Shown: piece after piece, positions 18,148 to 26,421 of the stretch
How the letters are laid out: each line of letters opens with the position of its first letter
Position numbering within the stretch: the stretch's first letter is position 1
Source: Chitinivorax sp. B
Lineage (GTDB): Bacteria > Pseudomonadota > Gammaproteobacteria > Burkholderiales > SCOH01
Assembly: GCF_005503445.1 (NCBI RefSeq)
Contig: NZ_SCOH01000031.1
Span: 1 to 64,000, forward strand
DNA: 64,000 nucleotides
Direction: 5' to 3'
Made by a program: the position numbers and the translations under genes
Notes under the pieces: model-generated
What the model was told of the DNA's origin: nothing
What the model saw: only the letters and a program-made list of their open reading frames with translations
Database searches by the model: none

Positions 18148-18609
18148 ATGCAAGCATCGGGTCAACTGAGTTTCAGCGACATCGAGTACGCAGGCAAAAA
18201 GAAAAAGACACGGCGTGAGCTGTTTCTGACCCGGCGGGATGCACTGCTACCTTGCCCTCAAATGGTCGCGCTGATTGCCCCCACTATTCACCCAGCAAGC
18301 TGCGAGGCCAATAGCCCTGGGATTTGACCTGCACGCTGCGTATCCATGTGGCCCAGATCGCCTACAACTATTCCGCCCCCGGGATGGAAGATGCACTTTA
18401 CGAGATCGCAGTGCTGCGTCAATTTTGCCGGGTCGAGCTGACCCATATTCCGGACGAAAGCTCGATTTTACGCTTTCGTCACCTGCTGGAAGCGAACCAA
18501 CTCGCGGGCGAGCTATTCGGCTTGATCAAGCAGCAGCTGGATGCATAAGGTTTGTTTCTGAAACAAGGCACGATTGTCAATGCCAGCCTGATTGCCGCGC
18601 CGAGCTCGA
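18148..18609 (+). pseudogene. IS5-family transposase remnant
   Basis: Reading from ATG at 18148 gives an IS5-type N-terminus (GQLSFSDIEYAGKKKKTRRELF). The frame is then broken near 18310-18330; the next frame continues LRIHVAQIAYNYSAPGMEDALYEIAVLRQF and DESSILRFRHLLE. A TAA at 18546 interrupts the reading before FLKQGTIVNASLIAAPSST. The remnant stops near 18609, where IS3-type sequence in the opposite direction begins. The catalytic DDE region is missing, so it is inactive. At least one frameshift, one nonsense codon and a large 3' deletion are visible. Confidence 0.85.
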
Positions 18610-18734
18610 CCACCATGCGGGCGACTTCCAGCTTAAAGCTGGCATCATATTCAGTGCGTTTAGACGTCATGTTATTTCCTCGTTAGGATAAATAATGCCC
18701 TATCGAGGTGTCTGCTGGGATTAGACCACTACAT
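18600..18734 (-). pseudogene. IS3-family OrfA 5' remnant with probable element end
   Basis: On the minus strand an ATG at 18670 opens a short frame, MTSKRTEYDASFKLEVARMV, which matches the N-terminus of IS3-type OrfA (helix-turn-helix) proteins. It is lost after about 25 residues where IS5-derived antisense sequence takes over. The sequence upstream, to about 18734, has the look of an IS left end (a TGTAGTGG-type terminus in minus-strand sense). The rest of the element is missing. Confidence 0.7.
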
Positions 18735-19442
18735 GCGGGTTGGGGATGGATAGCTGAATGAAGCAGGAAGTAAAACGCCTCGACCAACCGTTAAACAGAT
18801 GCACTTGGCTTCGGTCATGTGTAACCAAAGTCACGGAAACGGGCGGTGGATTGCAGATGCCTGTTTTGCTGCTGGTTGATATTGTCCGGAAGGCGGCAAG
18901 ATATTGTCAAAATCATACGTGCATCAGGATAAGTCAATATTAATTAACAAACCATATCCGCAATAACGCATTATGGCTGATATGACAGGTTCTCTTGCCC
19001 GGGGCTTGGCATGACAGGATATGCATGACGCACATGCCGTCATTCATCGCTGTGTCGGTATTTGCTCAGGGACACAATGAAAAAGGCAGTCAATCTGCCT
19101 TGCTTCGCTTCATCTTTGGCCGAAAACGCCTTGCTCGTATCTTGTCTGGAATCAGGCAAATTGGGCGGTTTTTCGCGGCATCCTTCAACATCTCACCTAG
19201 CAACCCAGTGATCGATATCATTTGGCCCGACTGTTGCATTCATTCGAATTCAACACTGAAAATTAGAACATAAGGCATTGATAAGTATCAAAAATCAAAC
19301 CAACAACAACTATGCAACCCGGCACTTGCCCGTCTAAGATAGAAAGCAGCCAAGCGCAGCAATTGGCCATCAGACACATTGCTACAGATATTAAAACCAT
19401 CTTCCCTGCATTCCCGTACATATCCCTTCAGAGGAGGCTGTG
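18735..19442. other. Intergenic region without a supported gene
   Basis: About 700 bases between the IS scar and the outer-membrane gene. Short frames (for example 18995-19273) lack motifs and plausible starts. The promoter of the gene at 19443 is expected in the right part. Confidence 0.5.
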
Positions 19443-20657
19443 ATGAGAGTCTCGCTGTTGTTCATGCTGTATTTGCTGGCATTACCTGTCAGGGCAGATG
19501 TCTTCGACCTGACTGCGACCGTAGGTGGCACCACGGTCAACCGCAGTTTTCGTACCGTCGATGATGCAGCCGATGCGTTGCGCGATCAGGGTATACAAGC
19601 GCTGCAACCCAGCTATTCCGGAATCGAAACGGTGCAGATGCAGCTGGATTTTCGCGGTGTTGGCGTGCAGTTGGCATATCCACAAACCAACAGCACCTTG
19701 CTGACATTCCAGATTCCCGAATTGGGTATCGACCAGCAGTTTCAAGGTGCCACACGCGATGACAGCCAATCCCAATTCAAGGACTATCTGAAAAAGAATC
19801 CCGAACTGCTGGAGCGCTTGCAGAAGCAGTTGGTGCGTGCCTCCGCCGTTGATCCTGTCGCAGGTAACCCGAACAGCCTGGTATCACGCAGTGTTCAGCA
19901 GGATTTCAGCACTGGGCTGCTCACTGTCAGTGAGCTGGACAACGGCAGCCGCAATCGGTCCACCCTGATTGGGCTAGGTGTCAGTTACAGTCGGATGGTG
20001 AATCAAAGTGTACTAAACCCGCGTGACATCGACAGCAGCAATACCACCCTTCCCTTCTCTTACACCAAGCGTTTTGACAAGCCGGGGCACGAATTGGTGG
20101 CAGCACTGAATCTGGGACAAACCGAGGTTGAAGGCGCCAAAGCCTATGATGCTGGCCTGCAGGTGGCCTATCGACAACCGGTCTCTGATAACTGGTTCAT
20201 CGGCATGAATGGCAGTCTGCGTGCGACCGGCTCGAAAGATCTGGGCTCGGGGGCTGGTATTGCGGGCTTGACCGTCATGAGTTCATACCTGATACGGGCC
20301 GATAATTGGGGAATCACGATCGGCAACATGGTGGGCTTTTATTCCACCCTGAAAGTCAAAGTGGGGGATACATCCTACAACCCTGGCATCCGCAACACAG
20401 TTTTCCGGAATGGAATACTGGCTGAACAAAAAACCAGCATGACTTTTGATTACCAACCTGTGACCATCGAATATTATCTGATCGATACCCGCTATACCGG
20501 CACCAAGTTGTATAACAGGAACCAGGATGAAATTGGCGTGACCATTGGCAGCAAACGCTCACCCAATGCCAGGGCATCCTCCATGCGGGGTGGGTTGGCC
20601 TATCTACGCGCACCCCATTCCAAAGGCGTGCAATTCAGCTTTGGCTATTGGTTCTGA
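19443..20657 (+). CDS. Exported protein with predicted outer-membrane beta-barrel C-terminus
   Basis: No family recognised. The 404-residue protein has a signal peptide (MRVSLLFMLYLLALPVRA) and a soluble N-terminal region of about 150 residues. From about residue 165 there are alternating amphipathic strands (LIGLGVSYSRMV, HELVAALNLGQTEV, AYDAGLQVAYRQPV, WFIGMNGSLRATGS) and the chain ends in ...FSFGYWF. A terminal aromatic residue preceded by alternating hydrophobics is the usual signal for BamA-dependent outer-membrane insertion. An AGGAGG site 5 nt before ATG 19443 supports the start (GTG 19440 is possible). It stands alone upstream of a convergent peptidase gene. It may be a porin-like or surface protein; function unknown. 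Confidence 0.75.
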   Translation: MRVSLLFMLYLLALPVRADVFDLTATVGGTTVNRSFRTVDDAADALRDQGIQALQPSYSGIETVQMQLDFRGVGVQLAYPQTNSTLLTFQIPELGIDQQFQGATRDDSQSQFKDYLKKNPELLERLQKQLVRASAVDPVAGNPNSLVSRSVQQDFSTGLLTVSELDNGSRNRSTLIGLGVSYSRMVNQSVLNPRDIDSSNTTLPFSYTKRFDKPGHELVAALNLGQTEVEGAKAYDAGLQVAYRQPVSDNWFIGMNGSLRATGSKDLGSGAGIAGLTVMSSYLIRADNWGITIGNMVGFYSTLKVKVGDTSYNPGIRNTVFRNGILAEQKTSMTFDYQPVTIEYYLIDTRYTGTKLYNRNQDEIGVTIGSKRSPNARASSMRGGLAYLRAPHSKGVQFSFGYWF

Positions 20658-20736
20658 CCTGCTGGCACGGTATGGCAGGAACAAACAAGGGCAGCCAGCG
20701 CTGCCCTTGCCAAATGATGGTGCCAGACCAGCCGTG

Positions 20737-23115
20737 TCAGCGCGAAATACGAGAGATCGTTTGCGACAACGGTCCATCTGACAAACTCAGTTCCCAATAC
20801 CCACCAGCTTGCAGTGCCTGAGTGCTAAGCACAATCTTGCCATCCACGACAGACATCGCCAAGGCTGTGCGACGCCCATTGGCTGCCACGTGCACTACGG
20901 TCAGGCCTCGTCCTTTCGGCCATGTGAAGCTTGCCTTGCCCGCCTTTTCGGTCACTTGTACACCCAATTCGGCAGTGGCTTGTACCGTTACCGGTTTTGC
21001 CCATTGCTTGAGCAGGTTTCCGCTGTAATACAGTTCGACCTTGCTGAGCTTCACATCCGCCTTCAGTTTGAAGGTGACGGACTCCTGCTTCACCGCATGA
21101 TCTGCCACCTCGGCAATCACAGGTTTCAGCCAGAATGCCTGACCAGCCTGATCCACCGCCCGTATCCAGTACCCATTGTTGGACATGGAACGGAAGGCGG
21201 TCTCGCTCACCGTAGCAGGCAACGTTACCGCCAATGCCTGACCCACTACCGAATCCAGCGAAAATTGAGCCCCAGCCCGTTGACTGCCAATCAGGTAGTG
21301 CACGACAGACACTGTGGTAGCCGCACTGCGTTCAAGGTTTGCCATGGCGGTCTTCGTCAGTGCTGAGGGGTCAACCAAACCATTCTGCTCACCATGTCGA
21401 CGAATGCCGTCAGTGGTGTAGTCAGAAATCCATTTCGGATAGCTATAGGACATCACATCCTTATAGTCACTGGCCGCATACCGATTCTTGAAAGTACCTT
21501 TAAGTAGATTGATGCCGGAATAGGCACCCATTTGCGCGCCGCCCGCATATGGGTAGCCCGAATCTTCAAAAGTATGATGGCGACCGAAATTGTGCCCAAC
21601 TTCATGTGCGATCAAGTCTGCCGCATACTCGGAATCGGCATGACCAAAATCCGTATCCTTGGTTGCATCATCGCTCCAGGTACGTGCCCCGACTGATGCA
21701 TGGCCAGGCACATATCCCAGACCTTGCGAACCCCAGTCAGGCGACACGCCAAAATAGAATTCATATTTGCCGGCATTTTCCGCCAGATGCAATTTGTTCA
21801 CTTCCACCAGATCACTGTTGGCATTGGGCGCCTCGGCGTAATTCGTGATCATGGGGGTATGTGCAACGACCTGCACATCCGAGATCGGGTACATGGTTTC
21901 CAGCACGTCTTTCACCATAGTCACACTCTGCAATGGCGCCGGCGTACCACCCGCACCACGCTGAATCGGGACCAGATGCACTTTCATGCGTGTCTTCAAA
22001 CTGGTTACAGGCTGTATTGAAGCCTGCGCCACCTTGTTGTTGGAAGGGTCCATCGCGGTGACGCGCAAGGTTTTGAACTTGCCGACGTTTTCCTTGGCAA
22101 TCACAGCGGTGTAATTGTTGGTTTGCTCATCAATCGCCCCGGTGACGAAGGGGTAGGTATTGTTTCCGCTCAAGGGGCTGGTGAACACCACATTCCCATT
22201 GGTATCAAGCCCATCTACCCATACCGTGGATTGCAGCAGCAACGTCGCATTGGTTGTACCCACACGCGCAATCAGCATGAAGGGTTTGTTTGGAATCAAT
22301 GCCAGGTATAGGCTGTTCGAAGCCATGATGCTGGTTTGCCCCAACGACAGATTGACTGTCAGATTCGATGTCTTGTCGGTTTGAAGTTGAACGGTCGGGC
22401 CAATCAACACCGTACCACTCTTGGTTACCAGCTGTAGCGCGCCACTACCCGCCTGTGCTGTATTGATCACAACAGACAAATGGTTATCATCCGTGATCGT
22501 CGGCACATAATCCACCCCATTCCAGCGAATGGCCGCCAACTTGCTCAGGCATTGGCCAATCATATTGGTAGTTGCGCCGGATTGGATAATACCGCCCGAG
22601 GGTGCAACCAGTGTCACCGGGCACCAAACCGGTGACAGGCTCGGGTTTACACTGCCAGTCAGCGTCACTCTGCCACCGTCGTCGAGCACTGCCGTAATTT
22701 CAACAACGGTACCGGTTGCCTGCAGCAAAGATGGCATGCTGAAGCGCAATGCAATCGCATTGTTCGCATCAACCATTTTTTCCAACGTGACGCTACGCCC
22801 ACCTACTGTCAGTTCAATCACCCGATTCAGATTGCTGCCCGTCAAGGTAACCAGTTCGCCCGGCTGTGGTGATTGAATGGATGCAGCGGTCACAACAGGC
22901 GCATTGCCAGTTGGAGTGGGTGTTGGCGTAGGCGTCGGTGTGGGTGTCGGGTTGGGCGTTGGCGTGGGTGATGGTGTTGACGATGGGGTACCACCACCGC
23001 CACCACCGCCTCCGCCACAAGCAATCAATGCCATGGTAGCCAGGGCAACTGCAATGGCAGAAGCCATCGAAACCGGACGGGATTGGGGCTGTTCAGTTTT
23101 GATCAAACGCAACAT
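20737..23115 (-). CDS. Large secreted lipoprotein metallopeptidase (metzincin)
   Basis: A 792-residue protein. After an N-terminal hydrophobic segment it has ALIACGGGG, which fits a lipobox with the lipidated Cys followed by nine Gly, then a long Pro-Thr repeat linker (about residues 43-70). An IPT/TIG-like immunoglobulin fold follows (APVVTAASIQSPQPGELVTLTG). The zinc site is HEVGHNFGRHH (H504, E505, H508, H514), with a Met-turn at DVMSYSYP, the hallmark of metzincins such as reprolysin-type enzymes. The C-terminus has more beta-rich sequence. It is probably anchored at or released from the outer membrane and degrades external protein. GTG/ATG ambiguity at the start does not affect the domains. 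Convergent with the barrel gene at 19443. Confidence 0.9.
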   Translation of the reverse strand: MLRLIKTEQPQSRPVSMASAIAVALATMALIACGGGGGGGGGTPSSTPSPTPTPNPTPTPTPTPTPTPTGNAPVVTAASIQSPQPGELVTLTGSNLNRVIELTVGGRSVTLEKMVDANNAIALRFSMPSLLQATGTVVEITAVLDDGGRVTLTGSVNPSLSPVWCPVTLVAPSGGIIQSGATTNMIGQCLSKLAAIRWNGVDYVPTITDDNHLSVVINTAQAGSGALQLVTKSGTVLIGPTVQLQTDKTSNLTVNLSLGQTSIMASNSLYLALIPNKPFMLIARVGTTNATLLLQSTVWVDGLDTNGNVVFTSPLSGNNTYPFVTGAIDEQTNNYTAVIAKENVGKFKTLRVTAMDPSNNKVAQASIQPVTSLKTRMKVHLVPIQRGAGGTPAPLQSVTMVKDVLETMYPISDVQVVAHTPMITNYAEAPNANSDLVEVNKLHLAENAGKYEFYFGVSPDWGSQGLGYVPGHASVGARTWSDDATKDTDFGHADSEYAADLIAHEVGHNFGRHHTFEDSGYPYAGGAQMGAYSGINLLKGTFKNRYAASDYKDVMSYSYPKWISDYTTDGIRRHGEQNGLVDPSALTKTAMANLERSAATTVSVVHYLIGSQRAGAQFSLDSVVGQALAVTLPATVSETAFRSMSNNGYWIRAVDQAGQAFWLKPVIAEVADHAVKQESVTFKLKADVKLSKVELYYSGNLLKQWAKPVTVQATAELGVQVTEKAGKASFTWPKGRGLTVVHVAANGRRTALAMSVVDGKIVLSTQALQAGGYWELSLSDGPLSQTISRISR

Positions 23116-23526
23116 CGGGTGAAGCCTCCTTGCGACTCCAAATCATGCATTGGCGCGCCACGCCTAGCGTAGAGCGGATTAACACAACATCATACAATAG
23201 CACATTAGAATATTCAATTTAGTTAATATTAGACAGCATCAGCTATTGCACCCATCCCTCCACCGCCACATCCACAACCTCCATCCAACCCTACATGCCA
23301 TTTTTACATCCATATGGAACACTGGGTGGCGATGACATCCAGCACGCGCTCAACCACATCATTAATTGAACATATTTATATACAAATCATAGACTATTTA
23401 CGGGTAATCCATGCCAGACCGTCATTACCTTGTCATTAATGTCACCTAGCCTGAAATTGAGGCAAAACAATCACTGCGATCTTGCAGTATTTGTCTCGCC
23501 AATCTTCAATCGCCAGGAGAGGAAAA
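23116..23526. other. Divergent promoter region, no gene
   Basis: About 410 AT-rich bases between the divergent metallopeptidase and phytase genes. It must hold both promoters. No terminator, RNA or repeat was recognised. Confidence 0.6.
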
Positions 23527-24852
23527 ATGGAGAAACAACCCTTACTGAGTTGGCTGGCCGGTATCGCCTTGCTGTTGCATCAGCCAACCACCATTGCAGG
23601 GGATCAATCAATCGTGAGACTGATGGCACGTTTTGAAACCGAAGCCAATTTTGATGACAAGGCAGGCGGCAAAGCCAACGCCGATGACCCCGCAATCTGG
23701 GCTCACCCGGATCGGTCAGCAGAGAGCTTTGTCATTGGTACCTTGAAGGAAGGCGGGCTGACCGTGTTTGATCTACACGGCAAAACGTTACAGCGGGTTG
23801 CCACGCCCATCGCGCCCAATCCAGGCGATAAACCAGGCCGTTTCAATAATGTGGACATCCTGCCGCAGTTCGAACTGAACGGTCGGATAGTAGATCTGGC
23901 GATCGTGACTGATCGCGGATCAGACAAGCTGCGTATCTATCGCATCAACCCGGGCTACAAGCACCGTGGCACACAGCCCTTGACCGATATCACCTCGCCA
24001 CACGTGCCTTGGGTCTTCAGCCAAAGCCAACATGAAGTCAACCAGCAACAGACCGCTTATGGACTGGCAACAGGATGGTTGCAAGGTCAACCAATCGCTA
24101 TTGCCAGCCAACGCAACCAGTCCCGGCTTGCCAAGCTGGTGCTGATTGCGCTGCCGGATGACACAGTCAGCTACCGGTTGCATGAGCGTATCCTCCTGCC
24201 CGGTCGATTCACGTTACCGGATCATCACACATGGTCACCATGCCTGGGTAATGATGGCGAATCGGCACAAATTGAGGGCATGGTGCTGGATAGCCAGCAA
24301 GGCATGCTTTATGCGGCACAGGAGACCGTTGGAATTTGGGGAATTCCCTTGAAACATGTTGGCAAACCAACGTTGCTGGATAAGGTGAAAACCTTTGGTG
24401 TGCCCTACGACCGCATCTGGGATACAGAGGAAGAAGAATACAACTGCACCTATCGCCTGGATCAAGATCGTGGCTTTGGCGGCCATCATCTGGCTGCAGA
24501 TGTAGAAGGCCTGACTTTGCTACGTCAACAGCATGATGATGATACCTACCTGCTCGCCTCCAGCCAGGGGGACAGCAGCTTTATGGCTTATCGCATCAAG
24601 GACAGTGGCAACTTGAAAGCCAAAGGACGGTTCACCATCACCGATGGGCATCGATCTGACAGCGTACAACGCTGTGATGGCGCAGCGGTTAGTACCGCTG
24701 CATTAGGGCTCGACTTTCCCGATGGATTGCTGGTAGTACACGATGGAGACAACACACCCGTCGTACTTAATGACAAGGGTAAACCTCGAGAAAACACCAA
24801 CTTCAAGTTGCTACCGATACAACAGCTGACTGATGCGCTGAATTTGGATTAA
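23527..24852 (+). CDS. Beta-propeller phytase (3-phytase)
   Basis: Releases phosphate from phytate (inositol hexakisphosphate) using calcium. The 441-residue protein has a signal peptide (residues 1-24, LSWLAGIALLLH) and phytase-like motifs: NADDPAIWAHP near the start, DLAIVTDRGSDKLRIY, QIEGMVLD, AADVEGLTLL, SSQGDSSFMAYRI and FPDGLLVVHDGDN. This matches the six-bladed propeller family rather than the histidine acid phosphatases. An AGGAGAGG site 4 nt or more before the ATG at 23527 fixes the start. It stands alone among other exported proteins. Regulation by phosphate (PhoB) would be expected but no Pho box was identified. Confidence 0.9.
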   Translation: MEKQPLLSWLAGIALLLHQPTTIAGDQSIVRLMARFETEANFDDKAGGKANADDPAIWAHPDRSAESFVIGTLKEGGLTVFDLHGKTLQRVATPIAPNPGDKPGRFNNVDILPQFELNGRIVDLAIVTDRGSDKLRIYRINPGYKHRGTQPLTDITSPHVPWVFSQSQHEVNQQQTAYGLATGWLQGQPIAIASQRNQSRLAKLVLIALPDDTVSYRLHERILLPGRFTLPDHHTWSPCLGNDGESAQIEGMVLDSQQGMLYAAQETVGIWGIPLKHVGKPTLLDKVKTFGVPYDRIWDTEEEEYNCTYRLDQDRGFGGHHLAADVEGLTLLRQQHDDDTYLLASSQGDSSFMAYRIKDSGNLKAKGRFTITDGHRSDSVQRCDGAAVSTAALGLDFPDGLLVVHDGDNTPVVLNDKGKPRENTNFKLLPIQQLTDALNLD

Positions 24853-24872
24853 CTGTTCACCAAGCCGTCACC

Positions 24873-24899
24873 CTGAGGGGACTGAATAGTCCCCTTCAG
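24873..24899 (+). terminator. Hairpin after the phytase gene
   Basis: CTGAGGGGACT (24873-24883) pairs imperfectly with AGTCCCCTTCAG (24888-24899). A T-run follows only after about 11 nt, so efficiency is uncertain. The remaining bases up to 25192 are AT-rich and hold the promoter of the PEP-CTERM gene. Confidence 0.6.
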
Positions 24900-25192
24900 C
24901 CTGAACGTCACTTTTTCAGTCGCAAATTTGTAGTGCAATGCACCAATTTGTGGCACCGGAATAGTGAAACATCAGTCACAACGCGTAATTCTCTTTTTCG
25001 CATTACAACATACCGAATATCAAATATAGAAGTGATCGCCAGTCAATTGCACCGCGATGGTGCATTCAATTTGAAACCATCACATTTGTTTACATTTACT
25101 GTCATTAATGAATTAAATGTTGTTAACATATGAAACGGATTGCAGATGATCGCATGTCCGATTTCACACAAACAATAATTCAAGGAGAGGTA

Positions 25193-25885
25193 ATGAAGGC
25201 TATTCGTACCTTGTCAGCATTCGTATTATTCGCTTTGGCTGGCACCGCAAGTGCAACGCCGCTGATCGAAGGCTTTGACAACATCACATCCCTGCCTGGC
25301 GCTGGCTGGTCTTTCATCAATAACAGTACCGATGCGGGCTCTACATGGTTCCAAGGTAACGAGGGCATTTTCGGCGCCAAAGACGGTGCCGCCAATTCCT
25401 ATATTGCAGCCAACTTGACCAGCACCAACAGTATGCTTGGTACCATCAGCAATTGGTTGCTCAGCCCCACTTTATCGCTGCGCGGTGGCGAAACCCTCTC
25501 GTTCCTGACACGCACAGAAGCAGGCTCCCTCAATGCAGATCGACTGGAAATCCGCCTCAGCAAAAATGGTAATACCAGCCAGGTTGGCAATGCCACCGAT
25601 AGTCTGGGTGATTTCAGCCTGCTATTGTCCTCGGTCAATCCGAACCTTGTCCCTGATGGATTTCCAACTGACTGGCAAATGTTCAGCGTAGTCATTCCCG
25701 ACCTGAAGGGGCTGACCGATGCTCGCCTAGGTTTCCGTTATTGGGTGACCGATACCGGTATCAACGGCAGCAATGGCAATTACATTGGGCTGGATAACGT
25801 CAGCGTCGTCCCGACACCATCCTCACTGGCCTGCCTGGGCCTGGGATTGTTCGGTCTGATGGCCTCCGTGCGCCGCCGTACTTGA
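25193..25885 (+). CDS. PEP-CTERM sorting domain protein with adhesin-like domain
   Basis: A 230-residue exported protein. It has a signal peptide (residues 1-20, ending ASA), then a beta-sandwich (about 25-200) of the choice-of-anchor/cleaved-adhesin type (EGFDNITSLPGAGWSF, ISNWLLSPTLSLRGGETLSF, YIGLDNVSVV). The C-terminus is a PEP-CTERM signal: VPTPSS, a hydrophobic helix (LACLGLGLFGLMA) and RRR. Such proteins are processed by an exosortase and linked to exopolysaccharide production. No exosortase gene is in the window. AAGGAGAGG before the ATG at 25193 fixes the start. The small-protein/peptidase module starts about 110 bp downstream on the same strand. Confidence 0.88.
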   Translation: MKAIRTLSAFVLFALAGTASATPLIEGFDNITSLPGAGWSFINNSTDAGSTWFQGNEGIFGAKDGAANSYIAANLTSTNSMLGTISNWLLSPTLSLRGGETLSFLTRTEAGSLNADRLEIRLSKNGNTSQVGNATDSLGDFSLLLSSVNPNLVPDGFPTDWQMFSVVIPDLKGLTDARLGFRYWVTDTGINGSNGNYIGLDNVSVVPTPSSLACLGLGLFGLMASVRRRT

Positions 25886-25992
25886 TTCTCAATCGTTAAC
25901 GAATTTCTCGACCGGCGCGTCGAGCTACCTGTGCATCGTCTCGATGCCACAGCAGGCAGACTGTTGCCGTCGATTTGATAAAGGATTTCGTG

Positions 25993-26421
25993 ATGAAAAC
26001 CCGTCTCATCCATCGTGCAGGTATGTTGCTGGCCACCTTGCTGGCCATTGGTTGCGCCCATGCCACAGACACAACCCCAGTTGCAGACCACACCCAAGTT
26101 GAAATGAAAGTGTATCGCGACCCCGTCACTGGCCAGCTGCGCGAGCCAGAACATGATGAATTGGCCAACACCAATCGCGTCAAACGTGCGGTACGCGCCC
26201 AACCGATGGCCGCACCTGTTGCCCAGCCACAAATGAAACGTACTCGTAGTGGCGGCGTTGCCATGATGGTGACCGAAGACCAGATGAACTATTCCGTCGC
26301 CGTTCGCAAGGCGGATGGCTCTGTCGACATGCATTGCGTAGAAGGCCAGGAAGCCGCCGAAAGTCTGTTGAAAAACGCCCCTACCGCCCAAACGCAAAAG
26401 GAACACAGCCATGAACGTTAA
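25993..26421 (+). CDS. Small secreted protein of the duplicated module, copy 1
   Basis: A 142-residue exported protein. It has a signal peptide ending AHA (about residues 1-24), a motif KVYRDPVTGQLREPEHDE near the mature N-terminus, a basic/proline-rich middle, and a conserved C-terminal block RTRSGGVAMMV followed by MNYSVAVRKADGSVDMHCVEG. It resembles, from memory, proteins named post-PEP-CTERM-1 in public annotation because they follow PEP-CTERM genes, as here; that name should be checked. Its stop overlaps the ATG of the PA-domain peptidase by 11 nt, so translation is coupled. A paralog in the same position precedes the second peptidase. Role unknown; it could be a partner, inhibitor or chaperone of the peptidase. 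Confidence 0.8.
   Translation: MKTRLIHRAGMLLATLLAIGCAHATDTTPVADHTQVEMKVYRDPVTGQLREPEHDELANTNRVKRAVRAQPMAAPVAQPQMKRTRSGGVAMMVTEDQMNYSVAVRKADGSVDMHCVEGQEAAESLLKNAPTAQTQKEHSHER

Noticed and set aside
18995-19273. Plus-strand open frame between the IS scar and the barrel gene
   Set aside because: Contains no motif and its start lacks a ribosome binding site; adjacent AT-rich DNA suggests non-coding.
20809-23122. Several plus-strand open frames with Gly/Val and Pro repeats
   Set aside because: They are antisense shadows of the metzincin gene; the repeated GVGVGV-type reading is the complement of the Pro-Thr linker.
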